Shown here: in pieces, positions 26,126 to 34,468 of the stretch | Numbering within the stretch: position 1 is the first letter of the stretch | Layout of the letters: each line of letters starts with the position of its first letter | Notes under the pieces: generated by a model | Told to the model about the DNA's origin: nothing | Databases searched by the model: none | Seen by the model: only the letters and a program-made list of their open reading frames with translations | From: Curtobacterium sp. MCSS17_008 | Lineage (GTDB): Bacteria > Actinomycetota > Actinomycetes > Actinomycetales > Microbacteriaceae | NCBI RefSeq assembly: GCF_003234185.1 | Contig: NZ_QKSM01000006.1 | Location: 1 to 64,000, forward strand | DNA: 64,000 bases | Direction of reading: 5' to 3' | Made by a program: the position numbers and the translations under genes

Positions 26126-27428
26126 GGGTGGTCCTCCTTCCCGTCGTCACGGGCGTCTTGCGCTGGCGTTGGCGGAGTCGCGAGGGGGTCTCCCCCTCGC
26201 CCTGACTTCGCCAGTCGTCGGGCAGGACGTGGTCGAGGACATCGTCGATCGTCACCACCCCGACCAGACGGTGGGCGTCGTCGACCACGGGGACGGACAC
26301 GAGGTTGTACGTCGCCATCACGCGCGTGACCTCGGCGGCGCTGGCGTCGACCCGGACCGGTTCGGTCTGCTGGTCGATGAGCGTGCCGAGGCGCTCGTTC
26401 GGCGGGTAGCGGAGCATGCGCTGGAAGTGCACGAGGCCGAGGAAGCGGCCGGTGGGCGGCTCGTACGGCGGCAGGGTCACGCAGACGCTCGCGCCGAGTG
26501 CCGGGGCGAGCTCGTGCCGGCGGATGAGCGCCAGACCCTCGGCCACGGTGGCGTCGGCGGAGACGATGACCGGCTCGGTGGTCATGAGACCGCCCGCGGT
26601 GTCCGGCTCGTACTCCAGGAGCATGCGGACGTCCTGTGCCTCCTCCGGCTCCATGAGCTGCAGCAGGGCCTCGCTCCGGTCGTCCGGGAACTGCGCGAGG
26701 ACGTCGGCGGCGTCGTCCGGCTGCATCTGGTCGAGGACGTCGGCGGCGCGGGCGTCGTCGAGCTTGGTCAGGATGTCGATGCGCTCCTGGTCGGGCATCT
26801 CCTCGAGCACGTCGGCGAGCCGGTCGTCGGGGAGCTCCTCGGCGACCTCGAAGCGGCGCTCCTCGGGCAGGTCGAGCAGCGTCGACGCCAGGTCGGCCGG
26901 CAGCAGGTCGGAGTAGGCGGCGATGACGTGCTCGGCGGACTGGGTCTCGCCGGGGAGCTCGTCCTCGGTGACCTCGTTCCACGAGGCGAACGTGGTCGGG
27001 CCCTTGCCGAACGGCGACGGCGTCGTCTTCGGCTTCCGGAGGAAGAGCTGCGACACCTCCCAGTCGCCCTGACCGCGGTCCTCGATCGCGACGTCCTCGA
27101 CGGTGGCGCGCGTGCGCTCCTTCTTGATGAGGACCTTGCGGCCGAGCATCTCGGCGATGACCCGGACCTCGCCGCCGCGCTGCTCGAAGCGCCGCATGTT
27201 CACGATGCCCGTGGTGATGACCTGGCCGGCGCCGATCGACGTGACGCGGCCGATGCTGAGGAAGATGCGGCGCTTGCCCGGCACCTCGACGATGAGCCCG
27301 ACGACGTGCGGGGCGTCGACACGGCGGTACACGACCAGGACGTCCCGGACGCGGCCGACGCGGTCGCCCGCGGGGTCGAAGACGGAGCACCCGGCGAGGC
27401 GGGCGACGAAGACCTTCGTGGCGCTCAC
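26109..27428 (-). CDS. PRC-barrel / MgtE-N / CBS-domain protein without channel domain
   Basis: 439 residues. Residues 1-75 look like a PRC-barrel (KVFVARLAGCSVFDPAGDRVG), the middle (about 180-285) is the helical MgtE N domain (DLLPADLASTLLDLPEERRFEVAEELPDDRLADVLEEMP), and about 285-410 hold two CBS domains (GLMTTEPVIVSADATVAEGLALI and DDAHRLVGVVTIDDVLDHVLPDD). In MgtE these cytosolic parts sense Mg2+ and gate the channel, but no membrane channel domain follows. GTG 27428 is 6 bases after TACGCT. It overlaps DUF1003 downstream. Role unknown, probably Mg2+ or nucleotide sensing. Confidence 0.87.
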   Translation of the reverse strand: MSATKVFVARLAGCSVFDPAGDRVGRVRDVLVVYRRVDAPHVVGLIVEVPGKRRIFLSIGRVTSIGAGQVITTGIVNMRRFEQRGGEVRVIAEMLGRKVLIKKERTRATVEDVAIEDRGQGDWEVSQLFLRKPKTTPSPFGKGPTTFASWNEVTEDELPGETQSAEHVIAAYSDLLPADLASTLLDLPEERRFEVAEELPDDRLADVLEEMPDQERIDILTKLDDARAADVLDQMQPDDAADVLAQFPDDRSEALLQLMEPEEAQDVRMLLEYEPDTAGGLMTTEPVIVSADATVAEGLALIRRHELAPALGASVCVTLPPYEPPTGRFLGLVHFQRMLRYPPNERLGTLIDQQTEPVRVDASAAEVTRVMATYNLVSVPVVDDAHRLVGVVTIDDVLDHVLPDDWRSQGEGETPSRLRQRQRKTPVTTGRRTTRGPNG

Positions 27429-27585
27429 CCGTCCAGCGTAGTCGCTGCCGCTCGGGCCGGGGACGAGCGGCCCCGGCGGACGCTGAGGGGACACACGGGT
27501 CGATGGACCGACCGGTCCGCTCGTGCCCCGGTGCTTCCCGGGAGGCGCACGTGCGATCGCAAGGTGCCCGGTGGATGATGGCTGG

Positions 27586-28611
27586 GTGAGCAACCAGAGC
27601 CCGTTCGCCGGACGCACCGCCCAGGCCTTCCCGACGCTGCCGCGCGGGGACGTCCTCGGGACCTACGACAGCTACCCCGACGCCCAGCGCGTCGTCGCGA
27701 AGCTGGCCGAGGCGGACTTCCCCGTCGCGAAGATCTCGATCGTCGGCAACGACCTCAAGACCGTCGAGCGGGTCACCGGCAAGATGACCTACGGGCGCGC
27801 CGCGATCGCCGGTGCGCTGTCCGGCCTCTGGCTCGGCATCTTCTTCGGCATCGTCCTGACGCTGTTCTCCCCGAGCGCCGGCGGGCTCATCCTCGCCGCC
27901 GCGATCATCGGTGCGGCGTTCGGCATGCTCTACGGCATCGTCTCGTTCGCCATCACGAAGCGACAGCGTGACTTCACGAGTGTGCACCAGGTGCTCGCCA
28001 CGAACTACCAGATCATCGTCGACCCGCAGCTGACGGGGCAGGCGCAGCGGATCCTCGGTCAGCACGGTGCGACGCCGTCGACGCACTGGAACGACGCCCC
28101 GCAGCCGGGGGCGCCCGGCACGCAGGCGCGGCCCTTCCAGGGGCAGCAGCCGTGGCGACCGGGTCCGCAGCAGGGCTCGCCGTACGGTGGGCAGTCCACC
28201 CCGCACCGCCCGGGAGGCCCGCAGCAGCCCGGCACGCCGGCTCCCGGTCAGCAGACGGGCGCGTCCCGCCCCGGGCCCGGACCGCAGGGACCGGGCCAGG
28301 ACGGCGGGCCCCGCTACGGCACGAACGACGGGCCGCGCTACGGCACGAATGACGGGCCGCGCTACGGCACGAACGACGGCCCGCGCTACGGCGAGACGCC
28401 GCAGGCGGCCCAGCAGCCTGCGGCGACGACCGACCCGCGGGCGCCCCGGTCGCGCCAGGACGAGCCGCCGCAGTACGGGGAGCGTGTCGCCGAGCAGCCC
28501 GCCGCCGCACCGGCGCCGCGGCCTGGTTCGGCGCCCGAGGACCGGAACGCGGACGACCGCAGCGGCGACGACCGCAGCGGCGACGACCGCCGCGACGACG
28601 ACCGCGCCTGA
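27586..28611 (+). CDS. GSP17M-like membrane protein with repeat-rich tail
   Basis: 341 residues. The first 150 match the general stress protein 17M-like group: an alpha/beta start (GTYDSYPDAQRVVAKLAEADFP) flanking two membrane helices (about 85-105 and 110-130). The remaining 190 residues are disordered, rich in Pro, Gln, Gly and Arg, with GPRYGTND repeated (28306-28395) and a DDRSG-type acidic end. Function unknown. GTG 27586 lies 6 bases after GATGAT; divergent from the CBS protein with 157 bases between starts. The mycobacterial Rv1234 region shows a similar arrangement. Confidence 0.8.
   Translation: MSNQSPFAGRTAQAFPTLPRGDVLGTYDSYPDAQRVVAKLAEADFPVAKISIVGNDLKTVERVTGKMTYGRAAIAGALSGLWLGIFFGIVLTLFSPSAGGLILAAAIIGAAFGMLYGIVSFAITKRQRDFTSVHQVLATNYQIIVDPQLTGQAQRILGQHGATPSTHWNDAPQPGAPGTQARPFQGQQPWRPGPQQGSPYGGQSTPHRPGGPQQPGTPAPGQQTGASRPGPGPQGPGQDGGPRYGTNDGPRYGTNDGPRYGTNDGPRYGETPQAAQQPAATTDPRAPRSRQDEPPQYGERVAEQPAAAPAPRPGSAPEDRNADDRSGDDRSGDDRRDDDRA
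28306..28395 (+). repeat. 24-bp in-frame tandem repeat (GPRYGTND)
   Basis: Three near-identical 24-bp units from 28306, 28330 and 28354 and a partial fourth at 28378 encode GPRYGTND. Units differ at one or two third-codon positions. The frame is kept by the unit length. Confidence 0.9.
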
Positions 28612-28625
28612 CACCGGCGCGACGA

Positions 28626-28664
28626 GGACGCCCGCGACCGACGAGCAGTCGGTGGCGGGCGTCC
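28626..28664. terminator. Bidirectional terminator between convergent genes
   Basis: GGACGCCCGC (28626-28635) pairs with GCGGGCGTCC (28655-28664); inside, ACCGA pairs with TCGGT. It lies between the GSP17M-like and acetyltransferase genes, which converge here. Confidence 0.75.
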
Positions 28665-28687
28665 GGCGTCCGTGCAGGGCCGCGGAC

Positions 28688-29215
28688 TCAGAGGACCTTC
28701 GAGTAGCAGATCGACCGCGCCGCCCCGACGTAGGGTCCGAAGTTCGCGATGCGGGTGAAGCCCTCGCGCTCGTAGAAGCCGATGGCACGCTTCTGCTGGT
28801 CGCCGGTCTCGAGCACGAGCGCGGGTGACCCGAGGTCGATCGCGGCCTCCTCGAGCCGCCGCAGGATCGCGCTGGACACACCGGCACCGCGCGACTCCGG
28901 CCGGACGTACATGCGCTTCACCTCGGTGATGCCGTCCTGCACCAGGCGCAGCCCGCCGCACCCGAGCGGCGTGCCGTCCTCGTCACGCGCCACGAAGAAC
29001 ACCGCGATCGAGTCCGCGGTGGGCTTCTCCCCGGGTTCCGTGTCGCCACCGTAGGACCGGTCGATCTCCAGCCGCTGCGCCGCGCGGAGCCGCTGGGCGT
29101 CGGGGGAGTCGAAGTGCTCCACGTCGATCGACAGGCCGCGCGGGACCGCCGTGCCGATCGGGGTGTCGGACGGGACGGTGGTCGTGCTGGGGGAGGCCTC
29201 GGGCATCGTCGTCAC
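28688..29215 (-). CDS. GNAT-family N-acetyltransferase
   Basis: 175 residues. The N-terminal 40 are Thr/Ser/Pro-rich and probably flexible. The GNAT core shows FFVARDEDGTPLGCGGLRL, the acetyl-CoA-binding strand and loop EVKRMYVRPESRGAGVSSAIL (RGAGV as the Q/RxxGxG/A motif) and IGFYEREGFTRI near the end. Substrate unknown. GTG 29215 lies 6 bases after TAGCCT, giving a leaderless start. The stop of the aminopeptidase gene lies just 9 bases upstream of this start, so this promoter sits inside that gene's 3' end. Confidence 0.88.
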   Translation of the reverse strand: MTTMPEASPSTTTVPSDTPIGTAVPRGLSIDVEHFDSPDAQRLRAAQRLEIDRSYGGDTEPGEKPTADSIAVFFVARDEDGTPLGCGGLRLVQDGITEVKRMYVRPESRGAGVSSAILRRLEEAAIDLGSPALVLETGDQQKRAIGFYEREGFTRIANFGPYVGAARSICYSKVL

Positions 29216-29224
29216 CCGCTCAGG

Positions 29225-30709
29225 CTAGCGGCCGGTGCGGGCGATCCACCCCTCCACTTCCGAGGGGGTCCGGGGGATGCCGACGGACAGGTTCTCGGCG
29301 CCGTCCTCGGTCACGAGGACGTCGTCCTCGATCCGGACACCGATGCCACGGAACTCCTCGGGCACGGTGAGGTCGTCCTGCTGGAAGTAGAGTCCGGGCT
29401 CGATCGTGAAGACCATGCCGGCCTGCACGACCCCGTCGATGTACATCTCGCGGCGGGCCTTCGCGCAGTCGTGCACGTCGAGCCCGAGGTGGTGGCTCGT
29501 GCCGTGCACCATGTAGCGGCGGTGGAACTGGTTGTCCGGCTGCAGCGACTCCTCGGCGGTGCCGGGCAGGAAGCCCCACTCGGCGGTCTTCCGCGCGATG
29601 ACCTCCATCGCGGTGGCGTGCACCTCGCGGAAGGTGATGCCGGGCTTCACGATCGCGAACGCCGCGTCGGCCGCCTCGAGCACGGCCTCGTAGACCGTGC
29701 GCTGCACGTCGGTGAAGGTGCCGCTCACCGGCAGCGTCCGCGTGATGTCGGCCGTGTAGAACGAGTCGACCTCGACCCCGGCGTCGATGAGGATGAGGTC
29801 GCCCGGCTGCACCGCGCCGTCGTTCCGCGTCCAGTGCAGGATGCAGGCGTGGTGGCCGGAGGCCGCGATCGTGTCGTAGCCGACCGTGTTGCCGTCGGCG
29901 CGGGCACGACGGTTGAAGGTGCCCTCGACGATCCGCTCACCACGGGGGTGTGCGAGCACGGCGTCGAAGTCGGCGATCACGTCGTCGAAGCCGGACCTCG
30001 TGGCCTCGACGGCCCTGCGCAGCTCGGCCACCTCGTACGCGTCCTTGACGAGCCGGAGCTCCGAGAGGTCGCGGGAGAGCACGTCGTCGGTCGCCGCCGC
30101 ACCGTCCGTCGCGGCCGCGCCGCCGACCGCGGTGCCGAGGCGCTCGTCGAGCACGCGCGTCAGCTCGGTGTCGGCGTCGCGGACGACCAGCACCGATGCG
30201 TCGAGACCGTCGGCCACCGCGGCGAACGCGCCGAGGTCGGCCGTCGCCAGGCCGAGGTCGGCGGCGACCTCGTCGAGCGACGGGCGCGGTCCGACCCAGA
30301 ACTCGCCGATCTCGGGGTTCGCGTAGAACTCCTCGGAGTCGCGGCCGGCCGTGGCACGGAAGTAGAGCGTGGCGTCGTGACCCGAGCCGTTCGGGGTCAT
30401 CACGAGGACGGAGCCGACGACGGTGTCCGTGCCCCAACCCGTCAGGTGCGCGAAGGTGGAGTGCGGGCGGAACGGGTAGTCGCAGTCGTTGGAGCGGACC
30501 TTCGCCTGACCCGCGGGCACCACGATCGTGCGGCCCGGGTGCAGCTCCGAGACCCGCGCGCGACGCGCGGCGGCGAAGGCGGCCTGCTCGCGGGGCTCCG
30601 GCAGCGGCCGCTCACGGTCCGCCCACTGCGACGCGATGTGGTCCTTGAAGGTCGAGGATCCGGGGGTGGTGGATCGGTTGCTCGTCGCGCGGGGAGTGGT
30701 GTCGGCCAT
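29225..30709 (-). CDS. pepP: Xaa-Pro aminopeptidase (M24B)
   Basis: 494 residues, as expected for actinobacterial PepP. The N-terminal domain (about 50-230) is followed by a pita-bread metallopeptidase: LILIDAGVEVDSFYTADITRT carries two Asp ligands, GTSHHLGLDVHD the His ligand, FTIEPGLYF and GVRIEDDVLVTEDG the two Glu ligands for the Mn2+ pair. It removes N-terminal residues before proline. I start at ATG 30709, 7 bases after GATGAT; two earlier in-frame ATGs fall inside that hexamer. Divergent from the PHP gene. Confidence 0.93.
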   Translation of the reverse strand: MADTTPRATSNRSTTPGSSTFKDHIASQWADRERPLPEPREQAAFAAARRARVSELHPGRTIVVPAGQAKVRSNDCDYPFRPHSTFAHLTGWGTDTVVGSVLVMTPNGSGHDATLYFRATAGRDSEEFYANPEIGEFWVGPRPSLDEVAADLGLATADLGAFAAVADGLDASVLVVRDADTELTRVLDERLGTAVGGAAATDGAAATDDVLSRDLSELRLVKDAYEVAELRRAVEATRSGFDDVIADFDAVLAHPRGERIVEGTFNRRARADGNTVGYDTIAASGHHACILHWTRNDGAVQPGDLILIDAGVEVDSFYTADITRTLPVSGTFTDVQRTVYEAVLEAADAAFAIVKPGITFREVHATAMEVIARKTAEWGFLPGTAEESLQPDNQFHRRYMVHGTSHHLGLDVHDCAKARREMYIDGVVQAGMVFTIEPGLYFQQDDLTVPEEFRGIGVRIEDDVLVTEDGAENLSVGIPRTPSEVEGWIARTGR

Positions 30710-30779
30710 GTCACCCATCATCGCACCGAGCTGACCCTGCGGCCTGAGCGGCCGTCCGCCGGTCGCTAGCATGGACGAC

Positions 30780-31652
30780 GTGCCCGATCCGTTCATCGAC
30801 CTGCACGCCCACTCGAGCGTGTCCGACGGCACCGAGCGGCCGGCGGAACTCGTCGCCGCGGCCGCCGCCGCCGGGCTCGACGGCGTCGCCCTGACGGACC
30901 ACGACACGACCGCCGGGTGGGACGAGGCCGCTGCCGCCGTCCGCGACCGGCCGATGTCGCTGCTGCCCGGCCTCGAGCTGAGTACGCGCGTCGGACACCG
31001 GAGCGTGCACGTCCTCGGCTACCTGGTCGACCCCGCGGACGAAGCCCTCGTCGAGGAGACCGCCCGCATCCGGGACGGCCGCTTCTCGCGGGCCCGACGC
31101 ATGGTCGAGCGCATCGGCCAGGACCACCCGATCACGTGGAGCGACGTCCTCGCGCAGTCGAGCGACGGCGCCACGATCGGTCGACCGCACATCGCCGACG
31201 CGCTCGTCGCCCGGGGGCTCGAGCCCGACCGCAGCGCGGCGTTCCGCGGGATCCTGCACCCGGCATCCGGGTACTACGAGCCGCACGACGCCCCGACGCC
31301 CCTGCGTGGCGTCGAGCTCATCCGTGCCGCAGGTGGCGTCCCCGTGATCGCGCACCCGGCGGCGTCCTCACGCGGCATCGTCATCGACGAGCCGATGCTG
31401 CGCGAGCTCGTCGACGCCGGACTCGGCGGCCTCGAGGTCGACCACCGCGAGAACCTCGCGCACGGCAAGCGCACCCTGCTCGACTGGGCGGAGCGCTACG
31501 GCCTGCTCGTCACCGGGTCGAGCGACTACCACGGCACGGGCAAGCCGAACCGGTTCGGTGAACACCGCACGGCCCGCGTCGCGTTCGACTCCATCGTGAG
31601 CCAGGCCACCGGCAGTGCTCCGGTGCACGGCGCGGGCTCGCGCCTGGCCTGA
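30780..31652 (+). CDS. PHP-domain phosphoesterase
   Basis: 290 residues. Metal-site motifs of the PHP fold are intact: DLHAHSSVSDGTERP, ALTDHDTTAGWDEA, LPGLELST, PVIAHPAASSRG and TGSSDYHGTGKPN. Closest to the YciV/TrpH group, which removes phosphate from 3',5'-bisphosphonucleotides or trims short RNA. An ATG at 30771 is in frame, but it lies inside a TAGCAT hexamer whose spacing (7 bases) points to the GTG at 30780, giving MPDPFIDLHAHS. Divergent from pepP; converges on the RNA helicase. Confidence 0.9.
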   Translation: MPDPFIDLHAHSSVSDGTERPAELVAAAAAAGLDGVALTDHDTTAGWDEAAAAVRDRPMSLLPGLELSTRVGHRSVHVLGYLVDPADEALVEETARIRDGRFSRARRMVERIGQDHPITWSDVLAQSSDGATIGRPHIADALVARGLEPDRSAAFRGILHPASGYYEPHDAPTPLRGVELIRAAGGVPVIAHPAASSRGIVIDEPMLRELVDAGLGGLEVDHRENLAHGKRTLLDWAERYGLLVTGSSDYHGTGKPNRFGEHRTARVAFDSIVSQATGSAPVHGAGSRLA

Positions 31653-31699
31653 TCCGCCGGCGGTCGCGGTCGTACCCCCTCGGTGCCGTCCGTGGCGCG

Positions 31700-31758
31700 T
31701 CGATGGAGCAGGAATGGTCGGGTCGGCGGCTGCCATGCGACAGTTCCTGCTCCATCGA
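31700..31758. repeat. 15-bp inverted repeat, long stem-loop in intergenic space
   Basis: TCGATGGAGCAGGAA (31700-31714) pairs perfectly with TTCCTGCTCCATCGA (31744-31758); GTCG/CGAC and GGC/GCC pairs inside could extend the fold. It lies between the convergent PHP and helicase genes, next to but separate from the terminator at 31783-31816. Confidence 0.75.
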
Positions 31759-31782
31759 TGACGCGGACGCGGGCGCGGACGA

Positions 31783-31816
31783 CGGAGGCCCCGTCGCGTC
31801 TGCGACGGGGCCTCCG
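31783..31816. terminator. Perfect 15-bp bidirectional terminator
   Basis: CGGAGGCCCCGTCGC (31783-31797) pairs with GCGACGGGGCCTCCG (31802-31816), loop GTCT. It begins 12 bases after the helicase stop, on the helicase strand, and also ends the PHP transcript. Confidence 0.88.
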
Positions 31817-31827
31817 GACGGGAGGTG

Positions 31828-33309
31828 CTACTCGCCCTCGCCGCTGCTCTGCGGTGCCGAGGCGGTCGCCTCGGCCGAGCCGTTGCCGCCGCTGCGACGA
31901 CGGCGGCGACGGCGGCGCTTGGCGGCGCCGTCGGTCGTGGTGCCCTCGGCGGTCGGCTGGGCGGCGTCGGGGCCGCTGGTCTGCTCGGCGGGGGCCGGCG
32001 CGGCGGACTCCTGCGAGCCTCCCGAACGAGTGCGCGTGCGCGACCGCGAGCCGCTGCGCTCGCCGCTCCGGCGCTCACCGCTGCGCTTCGGCGAGGAGGA
32101 GCCGGCCTCGGCCGCGTGCGAGGACGCGCCGGGCAGGCGGCCCTTGGTGCCGGCCGGGATGTCGAGGTCCGTGAACAGGTGCGGCGACGAGGAGTAGGTC
32201 TCGACGGGCTCGGGGATCCCGAACTCGAGGGCCTTGTCGATGAGCGTCCACTTGTGCAGGTCGTCCCAGTCGACGAACGTCACCGCGATGCCGGTCTTGC
32301 CCGCACGGCCGGTGCGGCCCGCGCGGTGCAGGTACGTGTCCGGGTCGTCCGGGATCGTGTGGTTGATGACGTGCGTGACGTCGTCCACGTCGATGCCGCG
32401 GGCGGCGACGTCGGTCGCGATGAGCACGTCGCGCTTCCCGGCCTTGAAGGCGGCCATCGCGCGCTCGCGCTGCTCCTGGTTGAGGTCGCCGTGGACGGCG
32501 GCGGCGTTGAAGCCGCGGTCCTTCAGCTCCTCGACGAGCTTCGCCGCGGCGCGCTTCGTGCGGGTGAAGATCACGGTCTTGCCGCGACCTTCGGCCTGCA
32601 GGATGCGGGCGATGACCTCGTCCTTGTCCAACGAGTGCGCGCGGTAGATGACGTGCTTGATGTTCGCCTGCGTCAGGCCCTCGTCCGGGTCCGTGGCGCG
32701 GATGTGCACCGGGCGGGTCATGAAGCGGCGGGCGAGCGCGACGATCGGCGCGGGCATCGTCGCCGAGAACAGCATCGTGTGGCGGACGGCGGGGACGGCC
32801 TGGAAGATGCGCTCGATGTCCGACAGGAAGCCGAGGTCGAGCATGCGGTCTGCCTCGTCGAGCACGACCTCCTGCACCTTCGACAGGTCGAGGAGTCGCT
32901 GGCGCTGCAGGTCGATGAGGCGGCCCGGGGTGCCGACGACGATCTGGGCACCGGCCTTGAGCTGCTCGATCTGGCCCTCGTACGCCTTGCCGCCGTAGAT
33001 CGAGACGATCGTGGTCGGGCGGTTCGCGGTGGCCAGCTCGAGGTCCTCGGTCACCTGGACCGCGAGCTCGCGGGTCGGGACGACGACGAGCGCCTTGACG
33101 CCCGGTTCCGGAGCGGCACCGAGGCGCTGGATGAGCGGGAGGCCGAAGCCGAAGGTCTTGCCGGTACCCGTCTTGGCCTGACCGATGATGTCCTGGCCGG
33201 TGAGGGCGAGCGGGATCGTCTGCTGCTGGATCGGGAAGGGCTCGGTGATGCCCTTCGTCGCGAGCGCGTCGACGATGTCCTGCTCGATGTTGAGGTCTGC
33301 GAAAGTCAA
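31828..33309 (-). CDS. rhlE: DEAD-box RNA helicase, RhlE type
   Basis: 493 residues. All helicase motifs are visible: Q motif FPIQQQTIPLAL, I AKTGTGKT, Ia PTRELAVQ, Ib TPGRLIDL, II LDEADRML, III SATMP, IV VIFTRTK, V TDVAARGID, VI HRAGRTGRAG. From about residue 385 the tail is Ser/Arg/Ala-rich and holds a run of eight or more arginines and one Lys near the end, likely RNA-binding. It unwinds RNA in ribosome assembly or decay. The start is a rare TTG (33309), supported by AAGGTG about 6 bases upstream. Divergent from the ferritin-like gene. Confidence 0.93.
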   Translation of the reverse strand: MTFADLNIEQDIVDALATKGITEPFPIQQQTIPLALTGQDIIGQAKTGTGKTFGFGLPLIQRLGAAPEPGVKALVVVPTRELAVQVTEDLELATANRPTTIVSIYGGKAYEGQIEQLKAGAQIVVGTPGRLIDLQRQRLLDLSKVQEVVLDEADRMLDLGFLSDIERIFQAVPAVRHTMLFSATMPAPIVALARRFMTRPVHIRATDPDEGLTQANIKHVIYRAHSLDKDEVIARILQAEGRGKTVIFTRTKRAAAKLVEELKDRGFNAAAVHGDLNQEQRERAMAAFKAGKRDVLIATDVAARGIDVDDVTHVINHTIPDDPDTYLHRAGRTGRAGKTGIAVTFVDWDDLHKWTLIDKALEFGIPEPVETYSSSPHLFTDLDIPAGTKGRLPGASSHAAEAGSSSPKRSGERRSGERSGSRSRTRTRSGGSQESAAPAPAEQTSGPDAAQPTAEGTTTDGAAKRRRRRRRRSGGNGSAEATASAPQSSGEGE

Positions 33310-33411
33310 AGAATCACCTTAGTCCTGGTGGAAGTCCACGCCAGTCTACCGACGGCGGGCGACCGCAGCGCCCCGGACGGCCTCGCGGCCCGCGGCCCGT
33401 ATGCTTGTCGC

Positions 33412-34128
33412 GTGGTGTCGTGGTGGAACCGGAAGCGCGCTGCGCAGCTCGCCGCCGCGTGGCTGGCGTCGCGGAACCCGCGGAACGCCTCGCCCGTGGA
33501 GCGCCTGCAGCTGGACGACGTGAGCCCCGAGCTCGACGTGTACCTCGGCCAGGCCGCCTACCTGCAGTTGTCGCTCTACGAGACGATGGGTCGGGCCGGT
33601 GCCGCCGCCCCGACGATGTCCGGGCGCCTCGTCACGGGCGTGCTCGCCACGACCGCGCTCGAACGGCACCGGACGATCGTCGCCGAGATCGAACGCGGCG
33701 GCTGGGCGCCCGCGGAGCTCATGGAGCCGCACCGCGAGGCCATCGACCGCTTCCTGCTCCGGACGAGCGGCGCGGACTGGTACGAGTCGATGCTCACCGG
33801 GTACGTCACGGCGGGGATCCTCAACGACCTGTTCGGCAGCCTGCTCCGGTCGCTGCCGCTCGACGTCCGGCAGCGTCTGCGCACGGTGTTCGACGCGCGG
33901 GAGGAGCCCGCGGTCGTCCAGGAGCTCGCGGCGCACATCGAGCAGGACCCGCGCATCGGCTCGCGGCTCGCGATGTGGGGTCGACGGCTCGTGGGGGACA
34001 CGTTGCTGGTCGCGCGCTCGGCGCTGGCGTCCCACGCGCGCGAGGACCAGGAGCGCCTGGAGCCGGTGTGGACGGAGCTCATCGCGGCGCACACGCGGCG
34101 GATGGACACGCTCGGCCTGACGGCCTGA
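33412..34128 (+). CDS. Ferritin-like fold protein (MiaE-like)
   Basis: 238 residues, almost all helical. Carboxylate/His positions consistent with a ferritin-like di-iron bundle occur in YLQLSLYETMGRA, ALERHRTIVAEIE, GADWYESMLTGYVTAG and HAREDQERLEPVW, but I cannot assign all ligands. Actinobacterial homologues beside rhlE are annotated as ferritin-like or tRNA-hydroxylase-like. GTG 33412 is 6 bases after TATGCT. Its stop codon lies inside an 8-bp tandem repeat. Confidence 0.75.
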   Translation: MVSWWNRKRAAQLAAAWLASRNPRNASPVERLQLDDVSPELDVYLGQAAYLQLSLYETMGRAGAAAPTMSGRLVTGVLATTALERHRTIVAEIERGGWAPAELMEPHREAIDRFLLRTSGADWYESMLTGYVTAGILNDLFGSLLRSLPLDVRQRLRTVFDAREEPAVVQELAAHIEQDPRIGSRLAMWGRRLVGDTLLVARSALASHAREDQERLEPVWTELIAAHTRRMDTLGLTA

Positions 34129-34161
34129 CGGCCTGACGGCCTGACGGCCTGACGGCCTGAC
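34114..34161 (+). repeat. 8-bp tandem repeat x6 spanning a stop codon
   Basis: Six exact copies of GGCCTGAC run from 34114 to 34161. The stop codon TGA of the ferritin-like gene (34126-34128) is in the second copy. Because 8 is not a multiple of 3, TGA appears in every frame along the array. Confidence 0.95.
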
Positions 34162-34170
34162 GGCCCGCCG

Positions 34171-34467
34171 TCAGGTGCGCTCGGCGCGGGCGCGCTCGAA
34201 GAAGTCCTCGTCAGCAGCGGTCCGGCGACGGCCGAGCACCCACTCGGTCACGACGGCCACGACGCCGGCGCCGACCAGGGCGACCGCCCAGATCCAGCCG
34301 CCGTCGTAGGGCCACCCGGCCCAGGTCAGCGCTTCCCAGGCGATCGCGGCGACGACGCCGCCGACCACCGGGCCGAGCAACGCGCCGCGCGTCGGGCGCC
34401 ACGGCACCACGACGTGCGCGACGGCCCCGGCGATGAGACCACCGAGCACGGCGAAGAGCAGCTCCAC
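34171..34467 (-). CDS. Small three-helix membrane protein
   Basis: 98 residues with three hydrophobic segments (about 3-20, 29-50, 57-76), Gly/Ala-rich, and a charged cytoplasmic tail (RRRTAADEDFFERARAERT). No family recognised with confidence. Its GTG starts one base after the stop of the DUF3107 gene, so the two are almost certainly one operon. The promoter is upstream of DUF3107. Confidence 0.7.
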   Translation of the reverse strand: MELLFAVLGGLIAGAVAHVVVPWRPTRGALLGPVVGGVVAAIAWEALTWAGWPYDGGWIWAVALVGAGVVAVVTEWVLGRRRTAADEDFFERARAERT

Positions 34468-34468
34468 G

